Shown here piece after piece: positions 39,512 to 51,300 of a stretch of 64,000 nt of DNA; positions within the stretch are counted from its first letter, which is position 1, and each line of letters starts with the position of its first letter. Below the pieces are notes generated by a model that was not told the DNA's origin, searched no databases, and worked only from the letters and a program-made list of their open reading frames with translations. This DNA is from Galbula dea. Lineage: Eukaryota > Chordata > Aves > Piciformes > Galbulidae. The stretch covers positions 726,193-790,192 of the forward strand of contig VWZX01001940.1 in the NCBI GenBank assembly GCA_013399015.1, read 5' to 3'. Both the position numbers and the translations under genes were made by a program.

Positions 39512-39683
39512 TGTCCTGGGTTGGACAGGATTAATTTTCACAAGAAGATGCAGGAAGGGCTACAGATAGGATAGCTGAACCAAACCAGTCAGTGGTGTAT
39601 TCAATACCATACTGATGTCCTGCCCAGTATGGGTTCTGGGTGGTGAGCAGTTGTGTTGTACATCACTTGTTCTATTTAATATG
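39512..39683 (+). mobile_element. ERVL-like LTR fragment
   Basis: The block begins TGTCCTGGGTTGGACAGG and continues with TTAATTTTC, then GATAGCTGAACC, then GATGTCCTGCCCAGTATG, then GAGCAGTTGTG. In this order and orientation these words resemble LTRs of bird class III (ERVL) endogenous retroviruses. Compared with the family as I remember it, a segment between TTAATTTTC and the middle part is missing, and the 3' part of the LTR is lost. It is followed at once by gag-like sequence in the same orientation, which supports a 5' LTR. The TG start is present; no matching CA end or target duplication can be identified. Confidence 0.7.
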
Positions 39684-40012
39684 CCTGTCCAGGGAAGGTA
39701 GTCCTCAGCCTCTGGAGGTGACTTCTGTCAAGCATGAAGAAAAAGTACCCCATCAAGGAAGATATTACATCACCCAGGCAAGTGGACCACCATGGGGAGA
39801 GGTATCCCATACATGAGGGAATTAGCCATGCTGAAGGTAATTCATAATGATCAAAAAAAAAAAAAAATGAGCAGGTACCTACAAATCCAGAAAAAATCCA
39901 ATGCACAATACCCATGTTGCACAAGTGCACCACCATCAAATGCCAGCTCTGGCAGTAGTGTCCTGAAGGAGACTCTCCACAAACTTCAAATGACACCACC
40001 TTAGAGATCAAA
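39684..40012 (+). pseudogene. ERVL-like gag remnant, broken
   Basis: Sequence after the LTR resembles the N-terminal part of the gag region of bird ERVL elements. It encodes a piece with YMRELAML in the open frame 39792-40004 (70 codons). The preceding part (about 39735-39790) is similar in another frame, so at least one frameshift is present. An A15 run (39853-39867) falls inside the coding region and puts extra lysines into the frame. The fragment ends near 40012; pol, env and a 3' LTR were not found nearby. This is an old endogenous copy with no coding capacity. Assignment is from remembered family features and needs a library search. Confidence 0.65.
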
Positions 40013-40168
40013 TAGTCAAGCCTCCTTTCACAACCTGGAGGGCAAGAAACATGATGCCCAAGGATGCAAGCCTAATTAAATACATATTACTGCCAGGCTT
40101 ATTTAAAACAAAAATAATTAAAAACCTCTTCTAAACAGAGTAGTACTCTGTAGAGCCTGTTATGCCAG

Positions 40169-40375
40169 GATCACAACATAATTCACCTCAGAAGGGGCCT
40201 CAGGAGGTCTCTAGTTCAACCTCCTGCTCAAAGCAGGGCCAACTCTCAAGTTAGACTTCTGGAGCCTGGCTCCATCTTCTTGAAGACCTCCTTGTAGGCA
40301 CTGGGAGCTACTGTTAGATGCCCCCTCAAAGCCATCTCTTCTCCAGGTTGAAAAAAAACAGTTCCCTGGAGCAAG
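40169..40375 (-). mobile_element. CR1 LINE 3' end, antisense fragment
   Basis: Contains CCTCAGAAGGGGCC, GTTCAACCTCCTGCTC, AAGCAGGGCCAACTC and, further on, CCATCTCTTCTCCAGGTTGAA. These are antisense to a CR1 3' UTR and to the segment encoding the LFSLEKRR-type block. Parts between are deleted, because the two blocks lie closer together than in a complete copy. Its 3' terminal repeat is degraded to GATCACAACATAATTCA. Confidence 0.85.
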
Positions 40376-40589
40376 GCTACAGCACTCTCACTATCTAGCT
40401 TCTAGACAGAAATAGAGTACATCACAAATTCCTACATGCATCCAGTATAAACTTATGAAAGAAATACAACAGAAGGTTTAGAAATGAGGTAAGACACATC
40501 TTTTCATAGCAACACTAAGTTTGACACAGGTGCAATCAAATACCAAACTGCCACATTGAAAAATATTGCTACAACATCTCATATAGGAA

Positions 40590-40690
40590 ATAATTCATAA
40601 AATTACAGAGAAAAAAATCAAGTTGGAAGAAGGTAATCTAGTTCAGCTTCCTTCCCAAAGCAGGGTCAGCTATGAAGTCAGGGTTTTAAT
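40590..40690 (-). mobile_element. CR1 LINE 3' tail, antisense, degraded
   Basis: AATTACAGAG followed by AATCAAGTTGGAAGAAGG, then CTTCCTTCCCAAAGCAGGGTC, is a weak antisense match to CR1 3' UTR sequence of the same general type as the copy 300 bases upstream. Only about 100 bp can be followed. Confidence 0.6.
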
Positions 40691-41389
40691 TCTTCAGTCA
40701 TCCATTGTCACTGGCAGCAGATGAAGAATTCAACCTTATTTTCAAAAACTCCATTTCTTGCTAACTAAAATTTCATTATAGGATTCTAAGGAATGAAGAT
40801 ATTTCATTATGAACATAGGAATTATAAGGCAAGAGGGAGGGGTAGCCATCTGTAGTAGAAAACACTGCTCCTGTTTACATTCATCTCATCAGTTTGTTTA
40901 CAGTGAACCCTCCTGAACCTCTCCTTGCTAGATAGGATGCCTTCCTTTTGTGTTAAGCAGGCTTATGCTTAAAGTCAGAATGAGCAGATGGAAAGGAAAG
41001 TTTTAACAACAAGAGTGCTGTTCCATTGTACTTATGATGACAAAATAGTACAAAGTGTCAGCAGTACACAGTCTTCTGCCATCTACAATATTAGGTATAT
41101 TGCTGGTTTTCATAAACCCAGAGCAGGCTGTTTCTGAGCAACTTGAATCATAAAGAAAAGATTAAAAAAAAAAAACTAGTTAACTGAGGGCAAAATTCAA
41201 AGGAATTCTTTCATTCCATGGTTCAGATAGCGTACAAGTACAATTCATCTCCTTCTCTACTTGCTAGTTTTCAGTCATGATCACCTTACAGGCAGGAGGG
41301 GAAATGAATGCCTTAAATAGGCAATTACAACCCACTTCTAGCTGACCTCCTCAGAGGTTAAATTCAGACTCAGCAGTCTGCACAGTGGT

Positions 41390-44240
41390 ATCCAGGCTCT
41401 GCTTCTAGATCTTCCTGAACTCCTGGGAATTCCCTGAGGACCATCAGGATTCCTGCTGCTGCCAGGAAAGAATAGCTACAGGAGGCTACAGCTTCTAGCA
41501 AGATCTGGCAGCTGATCTTGATTAAAGGGTGTTCTAGCCCTAATCAGGAGATAAGGAAAGGTCAAGCACCCTTTCAGCAGGTAATAGAAAGAGGCAGTTT
41601 TTGTGTAAGGAGGCCAAAAAATCTTCATATATTCCTATGCAGTGGCAGTAATATGACAGAGCACGATCCCAACCAGTGACTGGAGCACTAGTCCCAGCAT
41701 ACTGAGGACTGCTTAGAAGAGACAAGATCTGCCCAACTAAGGGAAGGAAAAGCATCTTTGCCAACAGGCTGGCCAGCTTGGTGAGAAGAGCTTTAAACAA
41801 GGAGAGAAGGCAGCACCCAGCAATTATGTGGTGAGCAGGTTTGGCAAGTAAAGTATGCAACATAATGTGGACAGGAGACACCTCAATCAATGGAATTGGG
41901 CTGAAGGGGCCTTGCCAAGTCTATGCACACAAATGAAGTGCCAAAAGGACAGGACATTGCATATGTTTCCTCAGAAATCTGTAAATTGGTTTCTCTCTGA
42001 ACTGCCAATACTCCAGTGTTCACAGCATGGGGGATAGGCAGGAGTAATTAGACATCTGTGTCATTTACTTCATTATAACCTCATTTGTTTCTTGGAGACA
42101 TGGTGGGGTAGCTCACTCAAGTGCTGCAATGGGTGGATACAGGCTTATTAGGACAGTGACAGTGGATCCAGATGGATCTATCATTTGGAAGGCCAGGACG
42201 GTGAGAAGGGGGAGTTGCCCTTTGTGTGAGAGCAGCAGACAGGTGACGAGCCAGCAAACACCTTATGGGTCAGAATCCTTGGACAGATCACAATCAGCAA
42301 TGTTGTGGTGAGTGTCTACTACCAACCACTTCATTAAGACGAAATATTGGATTTTTGTGGCCTCCCTCAAAAGTCTGGAATAAGCCACACATGCACAGAC
42401 CCCGGTCCTTACGCAGACTCTTACCACCCCAATATCTGCCAAAGGGACAGCTGAGCTGAGCACAGGCAACTGAGGATGTTCCAGGTGTGCATTGAAGATG
42501 ACTTCCTTACACCAGTGATCAAGCAGCCAACAAGGGGAGATGTTCTGTTAGACCTTATGCTCACAAGCAAGGAAAAGCTGAACAAGGGAATGAAAGTTGG
42601 AGGCCTTGGCAACTGTGACTGCAAGATGTGGAGTTCAGGATCCATGGAGAAATGCAAAAGGCAAATAGCAGTATCACAGCTCTGGAAGCTCTCCCTGCTT
42701 CAGGAGAGCAGACTATGGCTTGTTCATGGACCTGCTTGGAACAATCACATGGACTATAACACTGGAAAGAAGCTGCTTCATTTTTCAGGGATCTCTTCCT
42801 CTAAACTCAAGAATGGTTCATCCCAACATGCAGGAAGTCAAACAGAGTTGTCAGGGAGCTCCTGGAAACTCAACTATCAAAAAAACCCACAAGAGATGGC
42901 AGCAGGGACAGGCGACGCAGGAGGAATACAAAGACACTGTCCAAATGTCCAGCAATGGGTTGGGTACACCAAAACCCATCGGGCACTGAATCTGGCAGGG
43001 AATCTCCAGGGCAGTCAACCTCTCCTTAATCTCTGGGAAGGTAACAGCAAATAATTTTGGAAGCTATTTCCAGAAATACAAAATACAGGGAAGGAGTAGT
43101 CAGCATGCATTTATGAAGCAGAAATCAGGCCTGACCAATCTAATAGCCTTTTATGATAAAATCACTAGCATACTGGATATTTATATCTTGACTTCAGCAA
43201 GGCTTTTGACACTTTCTCCTATAACATTCTCTTAGACATATTGATGAAATATAGACTAGATTGGTGGACTACATTAGCAAAGTGGATCGAAAATCTGATG
43301 AGCTGCCAGACTCAAAGGGTTATGATCTGCAGCAAACATCCAGATGAGACCAGTCACCAATTGGGGTTGATACTGGGACCAGTGTTGGTCAGCACAGTCA
43401 TTAACAACCTGGAACATGGGCCTGAGTACATGTGAATGTGGAAAAGCAGCTGGTACACCAGATGGTTGTGCTGCCACTCAGATGAACTTCAACAGGAGAA
43501 ATGAACAAACGGAAAGGTCATGACGAGGGAAGGGCAGAAGTCCTTCCAGTGAGAGGGAAGAATTCCCTGCACCAGCATAGGCTGGGGGCCAACTGGCTTG
43601 AAAGTAGCTCTGCAAAGGAGGAAGTCGACAAGGTGACAATGAGCCAGCACTGTGCCTTTGTGACAAAAGCAGCCAACTGTTTCCTGGTTTGTGTTAGGAA
43701 TAGTGTTGCCAGCAGGCTGAGAGAGGTGACACTTCTTCACTCAGCATTGCTGAAGCCACTGAATCCTAGGTCCAGTCCTGGAATCCTCAGTACAAGAGAG
43801 AAATGGACACACTGGAGCAAGTCCATTTAAGGGCCATCAAGAAGATTTAGGGCCTGAAGCATCTCTCCTATGAGAAAGGCTGAGACAGCTGGAACTGCTT
43901 AACCTGGAAGAAGGCTCACACCTAACGGTGTGAGTAAAGAAAGTGGAGACAGACTCTTCTCAGTGGTACCAGTTACAAGTTCAAATACATGAAATAGCAT
44001 TTAAATATCAGAAAAAAGAAAGGGAAAAAAACTCCACATTTTTACTGTGAGGCAGATTAAACATTGGAACAGGATGCCCACAGAAGTTGCAGAGTCTTGG
44101 TCCTTGGAGATATACAAAACCAGATTTGAGACAGTCCTGAGCAACTTGCTCTATCTGACCCTGCTTGGAGCAATGGGGCTGGACTGGATTGTCTGCAAAC
44201 TTCTCCTCCCACCTCAATAAAGCTGTGGCTCTGTGATCAG
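41390..44240 (+). mobile_element. Long decayed CR1 LINE (ORF2 EN and RT plus 3' UTR)
   Basis: The longest CR1 here, about 2.8 kb. In order: a 5' part with GGCTGGCCAGCTTGGTGAG and GCTTTAAAC (about 41768-41799), typical of sequence just before ORF2; a start of the AP-endonuclease domain near 41920; GYRLIR at about 42136; the end of the endonuclease region with RGDVLLDLMLTSKE (42530-42575, inside a 192-codon frame); the RT block LYLDFSKAFDTFSYNIL (about 43180-43235); a PVLVSTVINNLE block (about 43379-43414); C-terminal RT blocks; and a 3' end with a single degenerate repeat CTCTGTGAT (44230-44238). The catalytic FADD segment expected shortly after VINNLE is missing. Frameshifts and stops are frequent. 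The 5' boundary is uncertain by about 150 bases. It is dead and clearly older than the 13.6-kb copy. Confidence 0.9.
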
Positions 44241-45340
44241 TTTGGTTGCCTTTCCAAACACATGACCAAAGTGCAGGAACATTCATCATGTCATGTGTAC
44301 ACTTGTGGGACACAAGCATTTGATGGGATCACTCATCTGTTTTAGCTATATTACAAGAGTACATTCGCATCCATAGCAGAAGAGGATCATGACCTCTAAG
44401 CCCTGGAGTACTGTAGGAACACATGTATTCTGCACTGCACTGGAGACACTGGGAACTGCTGATGGAGTAGATTCTTTTTTTAAAAAGCCTAAGCAATAAG
44501 AAACATTATAATGAGCTATGGATTCAAAGCTCTATTTGCTGGTAGTGGAACTCACAGGAAGAATTACTCTGATTTACAGTAATTTGCCACTGAGGGTTTC
44601 AGACTCCATGAAAATATCTAATGAGTTCATAATATAACAGCGGAGATGAAGAAACTCTACAGGAAGGTTTTCTGTGTTGGAATATTTTTGCAATATTTTT
44701 GCATCATCTCTCCACTCTGATTACATACAAGACTGTACTTGCTAACAAAAGAATTTGGAATACTGAAAACATTCACTAGAACCAGGGATGAACAAAAAAT
44801 GGCTGTCTAGTTTGCAAAATATTTCTAATTTTCATACCAGTTTGCACTAGAAGTCACCAAAAAAAAAAGACAAAAAAGCTCCAAAAAGGAAAATTCCACT
44901 GTCTCTGGCACCTGCAAAGAAAAGCAGAGATGGAAGCTGACTCACCTGCTAGGAATTAGACAAAGCAGGGACTTGAAGTTTGGTCTCCAGAATCCCAGTC
45001 AATACCTTACAGGTTAATTCAGTGGAATATGTTAAGCAATAAAAAAAGTCTATGGGGCTAACATGAATTTACTATCTCGTTACAACACTAAGCACTAAAA
45101 TAAATCAGAGTTATAAGGTCTGTACACTTTAGCTTCTTGGTAGACAAATAACCACTACCATTTTTAACATTTTATGTAAAACAGGAAAATAAGCAAAAAA
45201 GAAGTAGAAATCTAAAGGGAGATATTTCTAGAAGGAAGTTTGTTTGTTTTGATGGAATATTTTCTACTACCAAGCACATTGCACAGGATGATTAAAATAT
45301 TAAGAGAAGTCCTTTTTAAGAGAGCAAAGCATTCTGTGAG
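44241..45340. other. No gene seen between CR1 copies
   Basis: About 1.1 kb of AT-rich sequence with a short tandem pair (AATATTTTTGC twice near 44680-44705). No recognised repeat or gene. Confidence 0.55.
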
Positions 45341-45668
45341 ATCACACAAAATCACAGAATCATTAAGGTTGGAAGAGACCTCCAAGATCATCAAGTCCAA
45401 CCATCAACTTATCACCACCATGTCACCAAACCATGTCCCTAAATACCACACCTATACATTTTTTAAAAACCTCCAAGGACACTGACACCACCACTTGCCT
45501 GGACAGCCTGTTAACAACTCTTGCAGTAAAGAAATTTTTCTTCATATCCAATCTAAATCTCCCCTGGTACAAATTGAGGCCATTTCCTCTTGTCCTCTCA
45601 CTGACAGCCCTGGAGACTGACTCCCATCTCTCTACAACCTCCTTTCAGTTAGTTGTAGAGAGACAATT
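45341..45668 (-). mobile_element. CR1 LINE 3' end, antisense
   Basis: Clean antisense CR1 3' end: ATCACACAAAATCACAGAAT (inverse of the ATTCTGTG tail), then AAGGTTGGAAGAGACCTCC, CAAGTCCAACCATCAAC, AACCATGTCCC, GACAGCCTGTT, AAGAAATTTTTC, CAATCTAAATCTCCCC, GAGGCCATTTCCTC and TACAACCTCCTTTCAG. About 330 bp of 3' UTR and the last coding part remain. An extra ATTCTGTGA in the opposite orientation lies just outside the tail (45331-45339), making an inverted repeat. Confidence 0.95.
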
Positions 45669-45670
45669 TA

Positions 45671-48300
45671 AAATAAAAATAAGACAATGACAAAATAAGA
45701 AGAACCTACAAAATAAAAATATAGAACTTTGTGAATCACCACATTACATGTTCTATCATGTTCTATCACCACATTACATGTATCATATATTTATACACAC
45801 ACCTGCACACATGCACAGCAACATGCGATATCGCTGCTGTTTGCAGAGATACAGCAAAGCTAGCTTTAAACTAACTAAATAACTGTTGCTCTCAGTGTAA
45901 TCACAGCAGCTCAGTGAATACTGGAAGACCTACTTGAGAAGCTTACTCAAGACCCTTCAGTAATCCCTACCAAGATCTATGTTTCCAAAGCAATACTGAT
46001 AACTGTATTTGAAATAGAAATTTTAAAACTAGCCTCATATAGTGGCACAAGGAACAGTTGCATCACCAGAAAAAAATTCTCTAACACATGAATTATCCAG
46101 GGACTGACAAAGAAAAGGAATAAACTATACAGCTGCCAAAGAGGCAGCCACCTTGTAAACTTTTACCACCACCTAAGAAACCTCTGTCTGCATCTTTGTT
46201 CGAAGATTTACATCGCAATGTTTCAGAAGATGCAGTCTTACCTGGCTAAGAAGCAGTCATGGCAGGGGTCACAGAACCTGTAAGAGTGAGACATTCATTT
46301 CAGACGTATGAGGCTCATTAACCAAAATATCCTCTACCACCCCTTCTTACTCAACTGACTGATCTGTCTTTTTCTCTCTCAATTTTGGATTAACCAAAGC
46401 CTACAAGTATCCTGAGGGATCCCAGGAGTTATGAAACTCAGGAAAGGAAATTCAGGCAGGAGTTATGAAATTCAGGCTTTCCAATCTAGCTTTTCTGCAG
46501 ACAGGAGAGATGCAAATGGACTGACATCCAATACTTTCAACCAGTGTGTTGTTTAATCACCAATTAGACCTCATTTCTCATCTGCTAAGTTCAGCCTATT
46601 GATTTCCAGTCGCACGCCCTTGCTGTTTGCTGTAAGGATATGCCTCCTCTCTGCTCAGAGAAAGCAGCCACGTGTGGACCCCACTTATGCCCCTAGGCAG
46701 CTGGCTGTGAGCCATCTCCAGCTCAGCACCCAGCAGCCCCATTAACATATTGTTCTGCCCATACCTAGATGTGCACATGAGGACCAGGAAATTTTATTGC
46801 AGGCACAGCTGCACACTTTCAGGTCTGAAAGCTTCAGGCTGAAGTTGTCTCAGAGCAAGCATCTGACTATGCAGATACTACAGTTGAAAGCAGCCCTCAG
46901 GTTGTGCCTGCAGAGCTTTCTGTTCACATTAGTTTTCTAACTTTCTCAGACTTTTCTTAGAATAATTTTACATAACAGGTTGGGATGGCACTTGAGGTAG
47001 GTATAGGCACATGCCCCTTTATATAGGGGTTGTATAGAGGCCTCAGCACAGCATAAGTACCAAACAAAAAACAGTACTTATCCTCAGTGACTGACTGTTA
47101 GCTGCTCTTGAGTGAATATATTTCTAGTACTACCTTAGTATTCCTGATGCTAAGACACCTTCATGACAGTTTTATTAAATCAGTTTCCACAAAATGTTTC
47201 AGCTTCAATAAAATAGTATTTACTAAAAGAGAAAAAAAAATAATCCAGTAATGCTTAATAGTTCTACCAGCTTCTTAAAATAAGCAAAAACATTGGTTTC
47301 ATAAACAATGAACTGCAGTCATACAGTAGAGGCAGGAAAAAAAGCAGAGTGACAATGCAGATCACAAATGAAACTCGAAAAAATGTTTGCATTTATTGTC
47401 TGGCTATTTTATATGCTAACCACTATTAAACCTATTGTTGTTGTTGTGGACGTCAAGTCATCTCAGCTTTGTGCCGTCCACTTTCCTGTTGCAGAGAACT
47501 GAATGGGTCCTTCTTATCTACCTTTTAACAGTTTATATGGCTTATTGATACTATGAAATCAGAATTCTAGCAAAAGGATTTTCGGTCCTTTTGTGTTAAG
47601 ATACGTATAGCAGAGCTGTGCTTCTGATGGTTTATCCACATCTATCAAATTAATATGATTATTTTTAAGCTCTTCTAAACTATTCAGAAGGAAAAACTCT
47701 GTTAGAATCAGAAGTTATGACTGTTACGTCCTTCTAAGGTGCTTAACGAGACAAATCATTACAGAATTCAAACACTTTGGCAAACATATTCTCCTGGCGG
47801 GGAAATGGACTTTAACATGGCAGCAAAAGCAGTTTCTCAGGCTCAGGAGACACTCTAGAGGGCTCTCCTGGAATAGAACTTTAATTCTGGATGGGCTTAA
47901 GTCAGATAAAGCCACTTGAAAGAAACAAAATAAACAAGAATGTTGGAGAACAGAAAATACAGCAATACCTATGAAGAAACAAAAAAAATTGTAAACCTAC
48001 CATCCCAGATAGCTGTAGAGACAGAGGCTGATTAACAAAAAAAATAGAGCATCTGATCCTGTGTTTGGCTAGATGCTGAAAAGCGAAGTCCATTTATTTA
48101 GCAGAACAAGACGACAATGATACAATCTGTTTAGAACAAGAATGTAATTTTCAGTTGCATGTCCACTTTCAGCAAGTGTAGTTGCTGGGGGAAAAAACAG
48201 GAATCGAATCACACTTGCTGCTAAATACATATTTAATTGCTTATGTTTTTTTCATATTTTGTTTTGCACCAGACTGTTTGCTCATGATGATGTGGAATTA
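45671..48300. other. No gene seen; minor tandem repeats
   Basis: About 2.6 kb. Holds a 30-bp partial tandem duplication (45735-45780), the palindrome GCGATATCGC at 45825-45834, a TA/CA-rich stretch around 45785-45815, a GGAGTTATGAAA direct repeat pair around 46425 and 46458, a CACGTG E-box at 46669-46674 and a (TTG)n run at about 47434-47447. No gene or transposon recognised. Confidence 0.55.
45735..45780 (+). repeat. 30-bp tandem duplication, 1.5 copies
   Basis: ATCACCACATTACATG occurs at 45735-45750 and again at 45765-45780, exactly 30 bases apart. Between them CATGTTCTAT is itself repeated (45748-45757 and 45758-45767). This is a nested slippage-type duplication. Confidence 0.9.
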
Positions 48301-48336
48301 GTGTTGCGGCTTCCTGCTTCCCTTACCCAGTCCTAG

Positions 48337-48354
48337 AGTGCCCCCTGGTGGCAC
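48337..48354 (-). promoter_or_regulatory. Near-consensus CTCF-binding motif
   Basis: AGTGCCCCCTGGTGGCAC on the plus strand is the reverse complement of a site close to the vertebrate CTCF core (CCACCAGGGGGC). All core positions agree; the differences are at the edges. The site lies in a locally GC- and CpG-rich patch (about 48335-48405, with GGCCGTGGCCGGC and GCGCCGGC) in an otherwise AT-rich region, as often seen at bound sites. The motif points along the minus strand. Occupancy cannot be judged from sequence. Confidence 0.65.
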
Positions 48355-48399
48355 TTCGGGACACAGCCCGACAGGGCCGTGGCCGGCTGAGCAGAGAGC

Positions 48400-51300
48400 G
48401 CCGGCAGATGTGATTTCATCGGAAAATATTTCATTATTTTGATTTCATCAGACTTTAGCGGCTGAGGTGGATTCTGCATCTCTGGGAATGTGAAATGGTA
48501 AAAGTGAACCCAGTAAGGCCCTAGACTGATGTAGTGTGAGAAACACTAGTAGTAAAGTACTAGTCGTTTCCAGCCTTCGAACCTACCCCAGCTGCGGCAG
48601 AGATCATCTTGTCACTGAGGCTGGAGCACTCCAGTATCAGCTCTTGGCATCAGCTCCTGCTTGCAGTGCCATCAGTCCAACACTGTGAGCCTGGACCCTT
48701 CCCAGAGGCATCATCAGCCCTGCAGAGGCCATCCACACTTCAGACCCTCTTTCCTCTGCTCAGCAGAAAGGATGAGACCCTACAACTCTGTTTAGATTCA
48801 GGAAAAGAAAATTTAAGGAACAGATTTACTTCTTCTGAGACTTTGGAACAGAGCATCAGGGCCTGACATGCATCCACGGAGTTACAGCTGACTGCATCAA
48901 AGTAAGCAGCTACACAATAGATATTGCTGAAAACTGCAGTTATTTAACCACATGCAGACATAGCATTTTTCATCTTAACAGTTTCATTGTAAGTTTGTGT
49001 TTTCCTCAGGGCTGAACAAATCACCAATGCTCTGTGACACAGTGAAGGGAAAAGAGGGATTATCCCTTTTTCAATCACGGAAATAAAGAGAAATTACTTA
49101 CCCCAAAGCCTGTCAAGAATTACATGAGAAATCTGAATTTATGTAAGCTTTTGGTTACCTGACTTTTGCTTGAATCACAGACTTCTCCCTTCCTTCAAAA
49201 TCAGGTACATCCAAAATAAGCTCCATGTTTCAGTCCCCGATAATCTTAGCACTGCAGGGGTACAAAAGACCTTGTTTCTCAGATGCTCATATATATATAT
49301 GATACCTGATGTACAGGGATCTACTTGTCTTTTGTGATATGTTGTGATAAGCTAATTTCTTCTGCAGAGCTCTCCTGGAATGAAATTGTACTGCAGCATG
49401 GAAGTCAGATAGAAATAAACTGTTACAACATTTTCAGCTGCACAATAATTTTAAATAAATAAATAAAAGTCCTTCAGTCACCACTGTCACATATAAACCC
49501 AAAAACAATTGAAGATCAATAAATGTATCCAGCTGGCAAATCTCAGTGATGAAATGTCCTTATAATTAGGGCAGCAGCATCCATGCCAAGGTTTCTAACT
49601 GGTTTTCCCATTCCTCCCCCACAGAAATTACTTCAGTCTTGCCTGTTTAGATAGTTAGCATTTATAGTGATAACAAGAATATAAATTCCTAAACATAAAA
49701 CACTGCATATACACATCAAGAATATTTTAACTCCTCTCAGATTTCTCTTCTCTGCAGTATTAAATCAGAGTTCATAATATGACCCTACATTTTGGGGGTT
49801 TATTAATTTGTGCCTTGCTATTTAGAGAGCTATTTTGGCTTGACATTATTCCCACTTGAGTTCTGTTAAAAGAACTTCAGCAGCTGTTCCAGACAGCAGA
49901 AGAATTGATTTCATATCCATTTTATCATCAGAATTACTGAAGAGAAAGAAGCATCAGACTTGCTGTGTGGTCTATGGCAAGTGGCTTTTGTCTCTCTGCT
50001 TGAGTTTCTATGTCAGGACCACCTTCACAGAGACTTACCAAGAATCACTTCTTTAAATTCATACAATACAAATCATTAAAAAAAAGAATACAGACCAAGT
50101 AACTAGAAGCATTCTTCTATGTGTCTTTCAGTGGTGTATTTAAAATTTGTCTAGTGCAGACTTGAAGTATTCTTAAATGTCATCAGATAAAGACAAGACA
50201 CAAAAGATCATTAGTCCATCTGGTCAAACCAAGACAATGAGACTGAAAACACCCTATCATGGCACAGCAAGAAGTACAATGCAGTAATGAATTAATTTAT
50301 TTACATTTGCCACAAGCAGCTTGTTCTCTCATTCTCTTCCCTGTAACCAAATTATATATGCAAAGTAGGATCTGGTAGGATTGTTTTTCCCTGCATAAAT
50401 ATATACATGCTGCTGTGTGCTTATATTAGAGAAGTCAAGGTCAAAAAAGCACACTTTCCATTTCAAGAAGCAACTGTGTGTACAACATTCTGTAGAAGAT
50501 TATTAAAAACCCTCTGCTGAAATAGGTCTTTCACACTGAAGAGCAACACTTACCTGGAGAGCCAAAGTGTCTGCATCTGAAGGCTTTCTTCTGAAACTTG
50601 TATGTGTTAGAGTGCTGAGTGGACCTAACCCTTGAGTGTGTCTTGTTTATGTTCTGTATAGCTGTGCTTTCAAGACCCATCTTAGGACCTGTTTGATGGG
50701 AGTCATGTCACCTTACATGACTGAACAATGCATTATACCATGCATTAAATTGCCTGTATGTTAGCTCATCATTTTCTGGGTATTGTCAGGTTGCATAATG
50801 TCACAGTCAGCTACATTATTCTAACGGATCTTCATAATATCTCCATGTAAATTTTAAGTGGATCTGAAAGAGGATTGACCTTCTCGAGAGGACTAAGCCA
50901 CATGAGAACAGTTAGCAGAAGAACAGTGCTCTTGGCAGTAATGTTGGTCATGGAGCAAGCATATACAAGTTCTGGATTTACAGCTAGAATCTAAAGAGGC
51001 CACATCAACACAATAACCACAGACACAATTTTATTATCAAACTGAAATGCTAGAAATTAAAATGTGGACTATACTTTTAATATATATTCTTCTGTTTATA
51101 CTCTAGCTTAAAGCAAGAGCAGCAGTGTCTGACTTGCAAAGTGGCCCTCAAATACCACTTAAATTTGAGGCCAACATTCCTATGTTCTTCTTGCAGCTCC
51201 TGTGTCAGTCACTTCCTTTCCAGTCACTGGTCTAAAAATTGCCTTTTTATCCCTGGACATTTTGACTTCAGAAAACCACTCAAGTAGCTTTAGTTTAGAA

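Noticed and set aside
42476..43054. Longest open frame in the window (192 codons) as a host gene
   Set aside because: It lies wholly inside the decayed CR1; its first third matches the end of the CR1 endonuclease region and the rest is out of frame with CR1 ORF2.
47434..47480. (TTG)n followed by GTGGACGTCAAGTCATC as a SINE or RTE tail
   Set aside because: It recalls the ends of some reptile and mammal retroposons, but only a short loose match is visible and no body was recognised.
48609..48866. 85-codon plus-strand frame as a coding exon
   Set aside because: It begins at TTG, has no clear splice sites and no known domain; its openness follows from local GC content.
49286..49303. AT palindrome as a cruciform or origin element
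   Set aside because: A short alternating AT run of this length is common in AT-rich vertebrate DNA.
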